Positions 6,038 to 12,471 of a DNA stretch of 13,097 nucleotides are shown here, in pieces. Where the stretch lies: NCBI GenBank assembly GCA_018824765.1, contig JAHJFW010000084.1, positions 1 to 13,097 of the forward strand, written 5' to 3'. This DNA is from Patescibacteria group bacterium. GTDB lineage: Bacteria > Patescibacteriota > Patescibacteriia > 2-12-FULL-60-25. Both the position numbers and the translations under genes were made by a program. The notes under the pieces were generated by a model that saw nothing but the letters and a program-made list of their open reading frames with translations, was not told where the DNA came from and did no database searches. Position 1 is the stretch's first letter. Each line of letters opens with the position of its first letter.

Positions 6038-6075
6038 CCCCATGCAAGCGCGCTAGCCAACTGCGCTATAGCCCG
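6038..6075 (-). pseudogene. 5' half copy of tRNA-Pro
   Basis: This is a second copy of the first 37 nt of tRNA-Pro, from acceptor C1 to the anticodon loop, with one extra base in the D-loop (6056). After the anticodon loop the match stops and a separate hairpin follows (GTCGAGC with GCTCGAC, 6021-6037). No 3' half is present, so it cannot make a normal tRNA. It lies about 75 bp upstream of the intact gene on the same strand. Confidence 0.8.
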
Positions 6076-6217
6076 ACTCAATCATTAACTCAGAACCGAC
6101 ACGAGAAACTTTGACATACTAGCGCAGTTTCGCATTTTTATTCAAGCGCGAATCGCATCTTGTGCGGCAGAGCGCTTTGTGCTTCAGTGTCGCAATATTG
6201 TTCTTTGTAAACGACAG

Positions 6218-6224
6218 AAGGAGG
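6218..6224 (+). promoter_or_regulatory. Strong Shine-Dalgarno site
   Basis: AAGGAGG ends 4 nt before the ATG at 6229 and fixes that start. It is the only near-perfect ribosome binding site in front of a gene in this window; the other genes rely on short or AT-rich leaders. A consensus TTGACA at 6111-6116 may mark the promoter, but no good -10 is seen at the right distance. Confidence 0.85.
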
Positions 6225-6228
6225 CGGT

Positions 6229-6792
6229 ATGGCGCAATTCTTCGACAAAACCGTCAGTCGGCCGTTGTTGCTCTTAGTGCCTGATTGGGTGCATCCCAAC
6301 CATCTTTCGATTCTGCGGGCGGCATTGCTTTGGCCGCTCATCGAAGTCCAACAACAGCCGCATCTGGCAGTCGGCGTGATCATCGCATCTTCGATATGTG
6401 ATTTGCTGGACGGCCCTTTGGCGCGCATCCGCAAGCAAACAAGCCGGTTCGGCGCAATTCTGGATGCGGCGTCTGACAAGATCTTTGTGCTGGGAGCCTT
6501 GATTTTCACCTGCTGGGAACTTGTGCCTATAAGTATCATCGGAGGCATCCTCTTACTGGATTTGATGCTGATTGCAGGGCGCCCGATCAAGTCGCGGCTC
6601 GGTGTAACAGCAAAGTCAAACGCTTGGGGGGCGCTGAAGGTCTGGACGCAGACCGTCGCTATCGGCTTGGTCCTGTTGCGCGAACAATCGCTAGTTGCGT
6701 TTGCGAATGTCGTGTTTTTTCTCGCCATAATATTCGCATTTTGCTCACTCGTCGGGCACGTGCGCGATATCTTGCGGCGCAAGCAATCTTGA
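6229..6792 (+). CDS. CDP-alcohol phosphatidyltransferase (PgsA-like)
   Basis: These membrane enzymes replace CMP on a CDP-alcohol such as CDP-diacylglycerol with another alcohol; PgsA uses glycerol-3-phosphate to make phosphatidylglycerol phosphate. The signature D-x2-DG-x2-AR-x8-G-x3-D-x3-D is complete: D58, D61, G62, A65, R66, G75, D79, D83. The upstream HPNHLSILR (22-30) matches the usual PNxxTxxR. Several hydrophobic segments follow (about 86-119, 140-150, 156-175), and 187 residues is a normal length. Which alcohol it uses cannot be told. By hand count, 6241-6480 is about 56% GC, against about 50% in 8821-9060. Together with the strong ribosome binding site, this sets the gene apart from its neighbours and may hint at a separate origin. 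Confidence 0.9.
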   Translation: MAQFFDKTVSRPLLLLVPDWVHPNHLSILRAALLWPLIEVQQQPHLAVGVIIASSICDLLDGPLARIRKQTSRFGAILDAASDKIFVLGALIFTCWELVPISIIGGILLLDLMLIAGRPIKSRLGVTAKSNAWGALKVWTQTVAIGLVLLREQSLVAFANVVFFLAIIFAFCSLVGHVRDILRRKQS

Positions 6793-6855
6793 CGCCGCTT
6801 TTTGTTATTTGAAGCTTCGCTTGAGAGCGGGTGTTGACAATTTTAAGGGTTTGCC

Positions 6856-6884
6856 TTGCGTTTAGCGCGTGGGAGCCTTATAAT
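6856..6884 (+). promoter_or_regulatory. Promoter of the HU gene
   Basis: A perfect TATAAT (6879-6884) lies 17 bp after TTGCGT (6856-6861), a poor -35. Transcription would start near 6891 and give a 26-nt leader. A consensus TTGACA at 6834-6839 is too far upstream (39 bp) to pair with this -10. Confidence 0.65.
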
Positions 6885-6916
6885 ACACACATAATTCTTA
6901 GTTTTTTTTGAGCCAT

Positions 6917-7198
6917 ATGGCAAAAATGACAAAGTCACAATTGATGGAGGCCATTGCTTCTAAGACCGGTCACACTAAAAAAGATGTGGCGGCTTTGATG
7001 GAAGCTGTGGTCGAAACCGCTTATTCAGAAACAAAAAAGAGCGGCGAGTTCTCCTTTCCGGGTCTCGGTAAGCTTGTGAAGAAGCACCGCGCAGCGCGCA
7101 TGGGACGCAATCCGGCAACTGGAGAGCAGATTCAAATCCCTGCCAAGACAGTGGTTAAGTTCCGAGTTTCAAAAGCAGCCAAAGACGCAATTTTGTAA
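6917..7198 (+). CDS. hup: HU-family DNA-binding protein
   Basis: HU proteins are small dimeric nucleoid proteins that bend DNA with two beta arms. The protein has 93 residues, the standard size. It opens with MTKSQLMEAIASKTG (helix 1), and the arm carries the HU signature RAARMGRNPATGEQIQIP with the intercalating proline in RNP. The C-terminus (VVKFRVSKAAKDAI) matches the family end. The ATG at 6917 is chosen because an in-frame TTG at 6908 adds three unneeded residues. Cytoplasmic and chromosome-bound. It is monocistronic, between its own promoter and a terminator. HU cannot be distinguished here from a specialised paralogue such as IHF-like protein. Confidence 0.94.
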   Translation: MAKMTKSQLMEAIASKTGHTKKDVAALMEAVVETAYSETKKSGEFSFPGLGKLVKKHRAARMGRNPATGEQIQIPAKTVVKFRVSKAAKDAIL

Positions 7199-7216
7199 AC
7201 CTTCGTAAAAGCGATA

Positions 7217-7247
7217 AACGACCTTCCATTTTGGAAGGTTGTTTGTT
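7217..7247 (+). terminator. Terminator of the HU gene
   Basis: AACGACCTTCC (7217-7227) pairs with GGAAGGTTGTT (7233-7243), 11 bp with one G-U pair and a 5-nt loop, followed by a short T-rich TTTGTT. It begins 18 nt after the HU stop. Confidence 0.75.
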
Positions 7248-7285
7248 AGGCGGGGCTTTTGTGTGATACATTTTCATTGAGATCA

Positions 7286-7381
7286 TAGTCCATAAAGTCT
7301 ATAAAGTCCGTAAAGTCAAAAGTCAAAGGATGATTTTCTAAACTTGATGGACTTTATAGACTTGATGGACTTTATAGACTA
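7286..7381. repeat. Two opposed AAGTCYATM arrays forming a large inverted repeat
   Basis: 7286-7320 contains about four 9-bp units in forward orientation (AGTCCATA, AAGTCTATA, AAGTCCGTA, AAGTCAAA). 7342-7381 contains about four and a half units in reverse orientation (read on the minus strand: AGTCTATA, AAGTCCATC, AAGTCTATA, AAGTCCATC, AAGTT). The 21-bp gap makes an imperfect hairpin of roughly 30 bp. It ends 6 bp before the next start codon, so in mRNA it could hinder ribosome access. Confidence 0.8.
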
Positions 7382-7387
7382 CCCCCT

Positions 7388-7975
7388 ATGTTTCTCGCGA
7401 CTTGCGGCCCGACGGCGATCGGCAAAACCTACCAAATGCAAAGGTTGATAAAACTTGACGCGCGTCGTTTTGCTCCGGTTTTGAGCGTGACGACCAGACA
7501 GAGACGCAACCTTGAGGACGGTTCATGGTATGGCTTCGTATCTTCTGAAGCGTTGGCCGGCTTTGATCCGGCTGATGTAATTTCGGATGTAACTTTTCGC
7601 GGCGAACATTATTTGTTGCTGAAATCCGAAATTGAAAAGGCTTTGAAGCGCGCGCCAATCGCCTTTATGGCCATTGTTCCCCCGGTGATTTTATTGATGC
7701 GCGAAAAGGGGATAGCGCATTCTTTGATAAATTGCCATGTTGGAGATGCAGAGGTTTACGCCGGACGGCTGTCTGCCAGAGGTTATAAAGGCGATGATTT
7801 AGCCAGAGAAAAAGCGGCTGGCATGGCTTTTGTTTATCCGCCGCAGCATCCTGACTGGCCGCAAGCGGATATTAAATTATGCGCCAGCCCTGAAAAAGAT
7901 AATGAGGAATTTAGTAAAACCGTGATCCATTTGGCGGGGGATTTATTGCCCGAATCTTTATTGAGTAAAATTTGA
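7388..7975 (+). CDS. Guanylate kinase-like P-loop protein
   Basis: The 195-residue protein has a Walker A motif GPTAIGKT (7-14) at the N-terminus and, at 34-52, VTTRQRRNLEDGSWYGFVS, which matches the guanylate kinase segment S-x-T-T-R-x-x-R-x-x-E-x-x-G-x-x-Y-x-F-V that binds GMP. GEHYLLLKSEIEKAL (72-86) corresponds to the family's GNxYGTxxxxVxxxL stretch. Guanylate kinase makes GDP from GMP and ATP. The second half is poorly conserved: the lid helix usually rich in arginine is hard to place, though RLSARGYKGDD (127-137) is a candidate. It could be the cell's divergent guanylate kinase or a relative with another nucleotide substrate. Length fits the family. It has no Shine-Dalgarno sequence and starts just after the inverted repeat. 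Confidence 0.65.
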   Translation: MFLATCGPTAIGKTYQMQRLIKLDARRFAPVLSVTTRQRRNLEDGSWYGFVSSEALAGFDPADVISDVTFRGEHYLLLKSEIEKALKRAPIAFMAIVPPVILLMREKGIAHSLINCHVGDAEVYAGRLSARGYKGDDLAREKAAGMAFVYPPQHPDWPQADIKLCASPEKDNEEFSKTVIHLAGDLLPESLLSKI

Positions 7976-7995
7976 ATGACGAAGGGGAATCGCAT

Positions 7996-8020
7996 TTCGT
8001 AGTTCGTAGATCGTAGTTCG
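7996..8020 (+). repeat. 7-bp tandem repeat (TTCGTAG)
   Basis: TTCGTAG, TTCGTAG, ATCGTAG and TTCG follow directly on one another in the spacer behind the guanylate kinase-like gene. Further on (8053-8070) the spacer shows TTCATTCGTAATTAGTCATT, another word set shared with the spacers at 5531 and 9891. No gene is seen in this spacer. Confidence 0.7.
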
Positions 8021-8085
8021 GTGGGAAAGGCAAATTCATGAAAAGTTCCTTCATTCGTAATTAGTCATTTAATCATCAGTACTGT

Positions 8086-8580
8086 ATGCCCGAAACTATT
8101 GCAGCTATTGCGCCGAAAAAAAAGTTGCAGCAGGAGCCTGACTGCTTGATTCAGGTTCGGGCGGAGCTTGTTTCATTGGGCGGCGCAGTGCTTTTGGCCG
8201 TGTGTTTGATGCTGACCGCCGTTTTGTTCATGGTTTTTTTGACGCCGACAGTTACCGGAGCCCAGCGCTTCATCGCTGTCGTTCTGGTTTTTGCGGCTTG
8301 GGGTTATTTCTTGAATAGTATCAGCGAGAAATTATCTCTTTACGGCGACACGCTTGAATTTAGAGCCGCTTTTTCGCATCCGCGCAGCATTCCGCTGGAT
8401 GAATTGCAGGCCATGATTTTAACGCATGAAGGTTTTAATCTGGAGCGCGGCCTTGAGACTATTGAATTCAGGCGGTCAGGCAGAAAACCGGACAGGGTTT
8501 CTTTAGGGCCGTGCTGGCAGAGAAATAAGCTTGAAAGTTTTTTAAAGTCGCTTGAGCAGGCGTTGCAAATGAAGGGGTAA
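8086..8580 (+). CDS. Small membrane protein with possible PH-like domain
   Basis: I do not recognise a named family. The 164-residue protein has a charged N-terminus, two transmembrane segments (about 28-52 and 61-79) and a soluble C-terminal part from about 83. That part begins EKLSLYGDTLEFRAAFSHPRSIPLDELQ (83-110, quoted here only in outline: L-x-L-x-G-D-x-L-E-F-R then I-P-L-D-E-L) and continues with alternating beta-strand pattern and a final amphipathic helix, as in bacterial PH-like (YdbS/YdbT-type) domains. The PH assignment is inference from pattern. The next gene, a LOG-family hydrolase, follows 48 bp later and may share its transcript. No Shine-Dalgarno sequence is seen. Confidence 0.7.
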   Translation: MPETIAAIAPKKKLQQEPDCLIQVRAELVSLGGAVLLAVCLMLTAVLFMVFLTPTVTGAQRFIAVVLVFAAWGYFLNSISEKLSLYGDTLEFRAAFSHPRSIPLDELQAMILTHEGFNLERGLETIEFRRSGRKPDRVSLGPCWQRNKLESFLKSLEQALQMKG

Positions 8581-8628
8581 AGCCTTTTTGTAATTCGAAC
8601 AGCATGCTAAGATTTTGTTGAAAAATAT

Positions 8629-9384
8629 ATGCCATACAAAAAGAAAAAGATGTCCGGCGTCCCCATGCCACAGATGTCACAGAAAAGATTTATGCAATGG
8701 CTTCAAGTGCCGGAAAAGACCTGCGCGCCGGCTGCGAAGCCGTTGTTTACGGAAAATATCAACTGGCGGATTTTCCGCATCATGGCGGAATTTATAGAGG
8801 GTTTTGAATTTTTATCGAAGTTCAAAAAAGAGGTTACGATTTTCGGCAGTGCCAGGACGAAACCGGAAAATAAGTATTATAAAATCGCACGCGAGCTGGG
8901 AAATATCTTGGGTAAAAACGGTTACACGGTGATTACCGGCGGCGGTCCCGGAATTATGGAGGCGGCAAACCGCGGAGCTGATGAGGCTAAAGGTGTGTCG
9001 GTGGGGTTGGATATTGAACTGCCAAAAGGCCAGCGCAGAAATGAATACGCCAGAGAAGCCATGGGCTTCCACTATTTCTTTACGCGCAAAGTCATGCTGT
9101 CGGCTTCGGCGCAGGCTTACGTTTTTTTTCCCGGCGGCTTCGGGACATTGGATGAATTTTCCGAAATGCTGGTTTTGGTCCAGACGCAAAAAATACCGTC
9201 AAATGTTCCATGTATCTTAGTCGGCAAGGATTATTGGCAACCGTTTTTAGACTGGGTGGAAAAAACAGTTTGCGAGGAGAGCGGAAATATTGATAAAGAC
9301 GATTTTAAAATCATCAGGCCGGTTGATACGGCAAAAGAGGCTTTTGAGATAATCAAAAAAACCACGGAGCGGGATTTCGGATAA
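8629..9384 (+). CDS. LOG-family nucleotide 5'-monophosphate nucleosidase
   Basis: LOG proteins (TIGR00730, once called lysine decarboxylase-like) have a Rossmann fold and split nucleoside 5'-monophosphates into base and ribose 5-phosphate; plant and some bacterial members activate cytokinins. The 251-residue protein has both hallmark motifs: GGGPGIMEAANRGA (104-117) and PGGFGTLDE (168-176, with E176). The conserved basic pair R153/K154 lies in FFTRKVML. The first 60 residues are an extra segment, basic and rich in Met/Lys, which is longer than in plant LOG. The substrate in this organism is unknown; purine salvage is plausible. A possible extended -10 (TGCTAAGAT, 8605-8613) would give a very short leader. 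Confidence 0.9.
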   Translation: MPYKKKKMSGVPMPQMSQKRFMQWLQVPEKTCAPAAKPLFTENINWRIFRIMAEFIEGFEFLSKFKKEVTIFGSARTKPENKYYKIARELGNILGKNGYTVITGGGPGIMEAANRGADEAKGVSVGLDIELPKGQRRNEYAREAMGFHYFFTRKVMLSASAQAYVFFPGGFGTLDEFSEMLVLVQTQKIPSNVPCILVGKDYWQPFLDWVEKTVCEESGNIDKDDFKIIRPVDTAKEAFEIIKKTTERDFG

Positions 9385-9407
9385 CGGTGTGGTAATTCAA
9401 TGTTAGC

Positions 9408-9433
9408 AAAAAAGCGCGGTACTCTGCCGCGCT
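9408..9433 (-). terminator. Terminator of rpmB
   Basis: AGCGCGG (9413-9419) pairs with CCGCGCT (9427-9433) around a 7-nt loop. On the minus strand it is followed by T6 (9408-9413). It begins 22 nt after the rpmB stop. In the plus direction it offers only a weak T-run, so it serves the LOG gene less well. Confidence 0.8.
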
Positions 9434-9455
9434 ATTTGATTCGCATTTTGCCCGA

Positions 9456-9710
9456 TTATTCTTTTTCCTGCGCTTGCCTTTCAGCGCGCTTTGCCGCTTT
9501 CTTCTGTTTTTTTGTCGGCAGCTCGCCGCTCAATTGTGCGGCCAGTTTTTTCAAAGTTTTGAGCGTGCGTGTGGAAACGCGGATTTTAACTCCGCCCAAG
9601 CGAATTGGTTGGAGGTTTACTTCTTGTTTGCGTTTGGTGGCTATGTTTGAGTGGCTGCGCGAATTTGCAGTGTTAGCGCGCTTGCCGGTCAAGATATCGA
9701 TGCGGGACAT
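9456..9710 (-). CDS. rpmB: Ribosomal protein bL28
   Basis: bL28 is a small protein of the large ribosomal subunit. The 84-residue sequence starts MSRIDILTGKRANTANSRSH, matching the bL28 pattern DxTGKrxxxGnxxSHs; SNIATKRKQEVNLQPIRL and then KIRVSTRTLKTLKK follow in family order. The two cysteines that some bL28 proteins carry near the N-terminus are absent, so this is a zinc-free form, like bL32 in this window. The C-terminal 20 or so residues are a Lys/Glu-rich extension. It is transcribed alone on the minus strand, convergent with the LOG gene, from a promoter at 9791-9819. Confidence 0.93.
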   Translation of the reverse strand: MSRIDILTGKRANTANSRSHSNIATKRKQEVNLQPIRLGGVKIRVSTRTLKTLKKLAAQLSGELPTKKQKKAAKRAERQAQEKE

Positions 9711-9719
9711 AGGGGTTAG

Positions 9720-9763
9720 AGTCTGTAAAGTCTGTAAAGTCTATCAAGTCTATAAAGTCTTTG
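9720..9763 (+). repeat. AAGTCYATM array inside the rpmB leader
   Basis: Five units in tandem: AGTCTGTA, AAGTCTGTA, AAGTCTATC, AAGTCTATA, AAGTCTTTG. If the rpmB promoter is right, the array is transcribed on the minus strand as most of the 5' leader of rpmB and ends 10 bp before its start codon. Confidence 0.8.
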
Positions 9764-9790
9764 TGTAGACTCTATGTATTGATCGGGAAG

Positions 9791-9819
9791 AGTGTAGGAG
9801 AAGATGATGGTTTTGGCAA
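9791..9819 (-). promoter_or_regulatory. Promoter of rpmB
   Basis: On the minus strand TTGCCA (9814-9819) and TACACT (9791-9796) are 17 bp apart. The -35 is identical to that of rpmF. Transcription would start near 9784, leaving a leader of about 74 nt that contains the 9-bp repeat array. Confidence 0.6.
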
Positions 9820-9929
9820 GAGCAGTCTTTCAAGGTAATATAGTTTCCATACATTTATTATTGTAAATTGATTATTGGTTATTTACACACATTAGTCATT
9901 CGGATTTAGTCATTAGTCATTTATTATTT

Positions 9930-10565
9930 ATGCTTTCCGTTTTATTTCAAGAACCGCTGGTATTCTTAATCTGGATATTCGCAATTTTGATTGCGTTGTC
10001 ATTACATGAGTTCTCGCATGCTTTGGCAGCGACTTTGCAAGGCGACCAAACGGCAAAAAATATGGGCCGGCTGACATTGAATCCGGTTGCGCACGTTGAC
10101 CCTCTCGGAATACTCGCTTTGATTTTGGCCGGCTTTGGCTGGGGCAAGCCCGTGCCTTTCAATACATATAATTTGCGCAACCAAAAATGGGGGCCGGTAT
10201 TTATCGCTTTTGCAGGGCCGGCGATGAACCTTGTCGTGGCCACAGTAGCAGTTATAATTTTGCGTTTTGCGGCGCCGGCTTTGGGCGATGCAAACCTGCT
10301 GGTGCAATTATTGTTTCTTTTGGTCTTTTTGAATCTTGCGCTGTTACTGTTCAACTTAATTCCCATACCTCCGCTCGACGGTTCGAAATTTCTTTTGGCG
10401 GTCTTATCCAAACCGAGTCAGGCGCACATACGGCTTTTCTTGGAAACGCGCGGCCCGTTTTTACTCATTGGCCTGATAATTCTGGATTCGCTTCTGAATC
10501 TCAACCTGTTCGGTTTTTTATTTACTCTCATCGGCGGATTCATCAGAGTTATGGCCGGCATTTGA
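9930..10565 (+). CDS. Site-2 protease family intramembrane metalloprotease (M50)
   Basis: These zinc proteases cut substrates within the membrane. The 211-residue protein has the zinc motif HEFSH at 26-30 in the first transmembrane helix, and the second motif NLIPIPPLDG at 142-151, whose D150 is the third ligand. NPVAHVDPLG (51-60) and GPAMN (96-100) are typical of the compact branch. It has about five to six membrane segments and no PDZ domain, so it is nearer to the minimal SpoIVFB-like group than to RseP. Its substrate is unknown. The gene ends 13 bp before the next, so the two are probably cotranscribed. The 160 bp before it are spacer with ATTAGTCATT words and no clear promoter. Confidence 0.92.
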   Translation: MLSVLFQEPLVFLIWIFAILIALSLHEFSHALAATLQGDQTAKNMGRLTLNPVAHVDPLGILALILAGFGWGKPVPFNTYNLRNQKWGPVFIAFAGPAMNLVVATVAVIILRFAAPALGDANLLVQLLFLLVFLNLALLLFNLIPIPPLDGSKFLLAVLSKPSQAHIRLFLETRGPFLLIGLIILDSLLNLNLFGFLFTLIGGFIRVMAGI

Positions 10566-10578
10566 GCGAACGGATGTT

Positions 10579-11919
10579 ATGAAAAAAAATCCTTCAACGC
10601 TTGCATCACTCGGATTGCTTTGGAGTAGCGTAATTTTGGCGAGTTTTTTAAATTCGGTTTTGACCGGAACCGCATTGCCGACTTTTTTGATAGCTGTAAT
10701 TTTGAGACCGCTATTTCTTATAGTTTTTGCGCTTTGTATTGTATTGGTTATTGGTTTGGTTTTGCATGTGCGTGTCGATGAACTCTGGACCAAAGTTATT
10801 AAAGTCTTGCCAGCGGCTTTGCTGATTGGTTTGCTATTGTCTCTCACGGGCATATGGAATGACGGCAGCGGAACAACCGCTTTGCCATTGAAAGACGCGG
10901 GTGTATTTATTTTGACGCTCGGAATTTTTCCGCTGAAAGCTGGTCTTGAGATTTTAGTGCGTGGCGCATCTGTCGGTTTGGTTGTTTTGGTCGCGCTAAA
11001 TTTATATCGCCAACATTTTAAATTGATGCGGCTGGTTGTGGCTTCGGTGTTGGCTTGGGTAGCTGGGTCAGTTTGCTTGCTCGTACAGACTTGGCTGGCT
11101 TATTTTTCCGCGGCCGCCAATCATCTCACGATTATGCATTCGCAAGATGCGGTGCAAGCGCTGGGTTGGTTGCATATGAATACACAGTGGACGAATTACC
11201 AAGCCGACCGTTTTTTTACAGGCGTAGGCAAACAGCTTGAAACCGGCATTGTTTTGTCATCATCAAGCATTTTATTTTTATTGGCGTGCGCATTCGGCCT
11301 TTTACTCCTGTCAAAAGTACAGCCTTATGCGCGCAGCGGCGTTGCCAAAGCCTTGATCCGACGATTGCTGCCAGCGTCTTATGTTCAAGCTCTTCCTGTA
11401 GTCGCACTTGTTGGCGGGTTGGTTGCCGGTTGGAGCAGCGCCAGATGGTCATGGAGTGCGCTTGATTATGTTGCTCTGGCTCTGTTGTTGGTTGCGTTTA
11501 TCGCTTGGTCATCTATCCGGACATATTGCGATGATCTTAAAAATATCAGGCGCGACGAGGAAAAATTTCCAAATCGGCCGCTGCCGGCGGGGTTGATTAG
11601 GCCGGATGAGCTGACTGATTTGTGCCGCATATTGTTGCCGGTGATGCTAGTCGCATCGTTTTTGCTCGGCTGGCCAGTTTTTCTTGCGGCTTTGGCATTG
11701 TTGGCTGTTGATTATACGTTTTCAGCAATACGCTTCCAACCGGCAGAAAAAGTCATTGCGTTTGCCAAAAATATGCTTTTTATAGCGCTTTTGGTCGTGC
11801 TGGGCGGCATATTTGTAACGCGGACCGCTTTTTTACCCAAAGGCTGTATTGGTTTGGCCTTGGGTTTTGCGTTGCTGTATTTACCGTTGAAAAAATTGGA
11901 TTTGCGCCGAGGCTCTTGA
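10579..11919 (+). CDS. Polytopic membrane protein with UbiA-like C-terminal half
   Basis: The 446-residue protein has about ten to twelve hydrophobic segments. Residues 1-250 match nothing I recognise. From about 262 the pattern becomes UbiA-like: two helices (about 268-288, 294-313) lead into DDLKNIRRDEEKFPNRPLPAG (318-338 region), which aligns position by position with the first Asp-rich motif of UbiA prenyltransferases (N-D-x-x-D-x-x-x-D ... RPxPSG). Here the motif reads D318 D319, N322, D326, and RPLPAG is intact. Four more helices follow, but no second Asp-rich motif before the end, so only the first half of a UbiA fold is present. UbiA enzymes attach isoprenoid chains to aromatic or lipid acceptors; activity here is doubtful. 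Cotranscribed with the M50 protease. Confidence 0.8.
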   Translation: MKKNPSTLASLGLLWSSVILASFLNSVLTGTALPTFLIAVILRPLFLIVFALCIVLVIGLVLHVRVDELWTKVIKVLPAALLIGLLLSLTGIWNDGSGTTALPLKDAGVFILTLGIFPLKAGLEILVRGASVGLVVLVALNLYRQHFKLMRLVVASVLAWVAGSVCLLVQTWLAYFSAAANHLTIMHSQDAVQALGWLHMNTQWTNYQADRFFTGVGKQLETGIVLSSSSILFLLACAFGLLLLSKVQPYARSGVAKALIRRLLPASYVQALPVVALVGGLVAGWSSARWSWSALDYVALALLLVAFIAWSSIRTYCDDLKNIRRDEEKFPNRPLPAGLIRPDELTDLCRILLPVMLVASFLLGWPVFLAALALLAVDYTFSAIRFQPAEKVIAFAKNMLFIALLVVLGGIFVTRTAFLPKGCIGLALGFALLYLPLKKLDLRRGS

Positions 11920-11945
11920 CGGTCCCGCGTTTTCACTGCTATATT
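11916..11945 (+). promoter_or_regulatory. Promoter of the str operon
   Basis: TTGACG (11916-11921) lies 18 bp before TATATT (11940-11945); each hexamer matches consensus at five of six positions. The -35 overlaps the TGA stop of the upstream membrane protein. Transcription would begin near 11952, about 34 nt before the rpsL ATG. Confidence 0.7.
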
Positions 11946-11985
11946 TCGCGCGCTTATTTCTTTAAGTTTCAGCAATTATCAGAAC

Positions 11986-12417
11986 ATGCCTACTATTAAT
12001 CAATTGATAAGACACGGCCGTCGTTCCACTCAAGCGAAGTCCAAAAGTCCGGCATTGCAGTCGCGTTTGGATTCTTTGCATCGCAAGCGCAAGGAGATTA
12101 AGAGTGGTGCGCCGTTTATGCGTGGCGTTTGCGTAAAAGTTACAACCATGACCCCGAAGAAGCCGAACTCGGCTTTGCGTAAGATCGCCCGTGTGCGTTT
12201 GTCGAACGGCATGGAAGTTACAGCGTATATTCCGGGTGAAGGGCATAATTTGCAGGAGCACTCAATTGTTTTGTTGCGTGGCGGACGTGTGAAAGACCTT
12301 CCGGGTGTGCGTTATCATGTTGTGCGAGGCGTTTATGATACGCAGGGAGTTTCCGCGCGTAGGCGCAGTCGTTCCATGTACGGAGCAAAGAAACCCAAGG
12401 CGGCAGTTACAAAATAA
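11986..12417 (+). CDS. rpsL: Ribosomal protein uS12
   Basis: uS12 sits at the decoding centre of the small subunit and helps control accuracy. The 143-residue protein has MPTINQLIRHGRR at the start, TPKKPNSALRKIARVRL (131 bp in, residues about 56-72) with the lysine where streptomycin-resistance changes fall, GEGHNLQEHS, and RGGRVKDLPGVRYH with the Asp that RimO methylthiolates in many bacteria. Between SPAL and RGVC it carries about 15 residues more than E. coli uS12, an insertion shared with many Gram-positive and CPR bacteria. First gene of rpsL-rpsG-fusA. Short leader, no Shine-Dalgarno sequence. Confidence 0.97.
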   Translation: MPTINQLIRHGRRSTQAKSKSPALQSRLDSLHRKRKEIKSGAPFMRGVCVKVTTMTPKKPNSALRKIARVRLSNGMEVTAYIPGEGHNLQEHSIVLLRGGRVKDLPGVRYHVVRGVYDTQGVSARRRSRSMYGAKKPKAAVTK

Positions 12418-12471
12418 AGAAAATTTTTCTTAATTCCAAATTCTACATTCCACAGTCCCTATTCCAACCTT

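Noticed and set aside
6138..6782. Minus-strand frame of 214 codons opposite the phosphatidyltransferase
   Set aside because: The plus strand has a complete enzyme signature and a strong ribosome binding site; the antisense frame is a shadow of its codon pattern.
6834..6884. TTGACA (6834) as -35 of the HU promoter
   Set aside because: The distance to TATAAT is 39 bp, far beyond a sigma-70 spacer; TTGCGT at 17 bp is used instead.
7286..7381. CRISPR array
   Set aside because: Units are 9 bp in direct tandem without spacers, and no cas genes are present.
9400..9768. 122-codon plus-strand frame opposite rpmB
   Set aside because: It is antisense to bL28 and ends in the translated repeat array (KVCKVYQVYKV).
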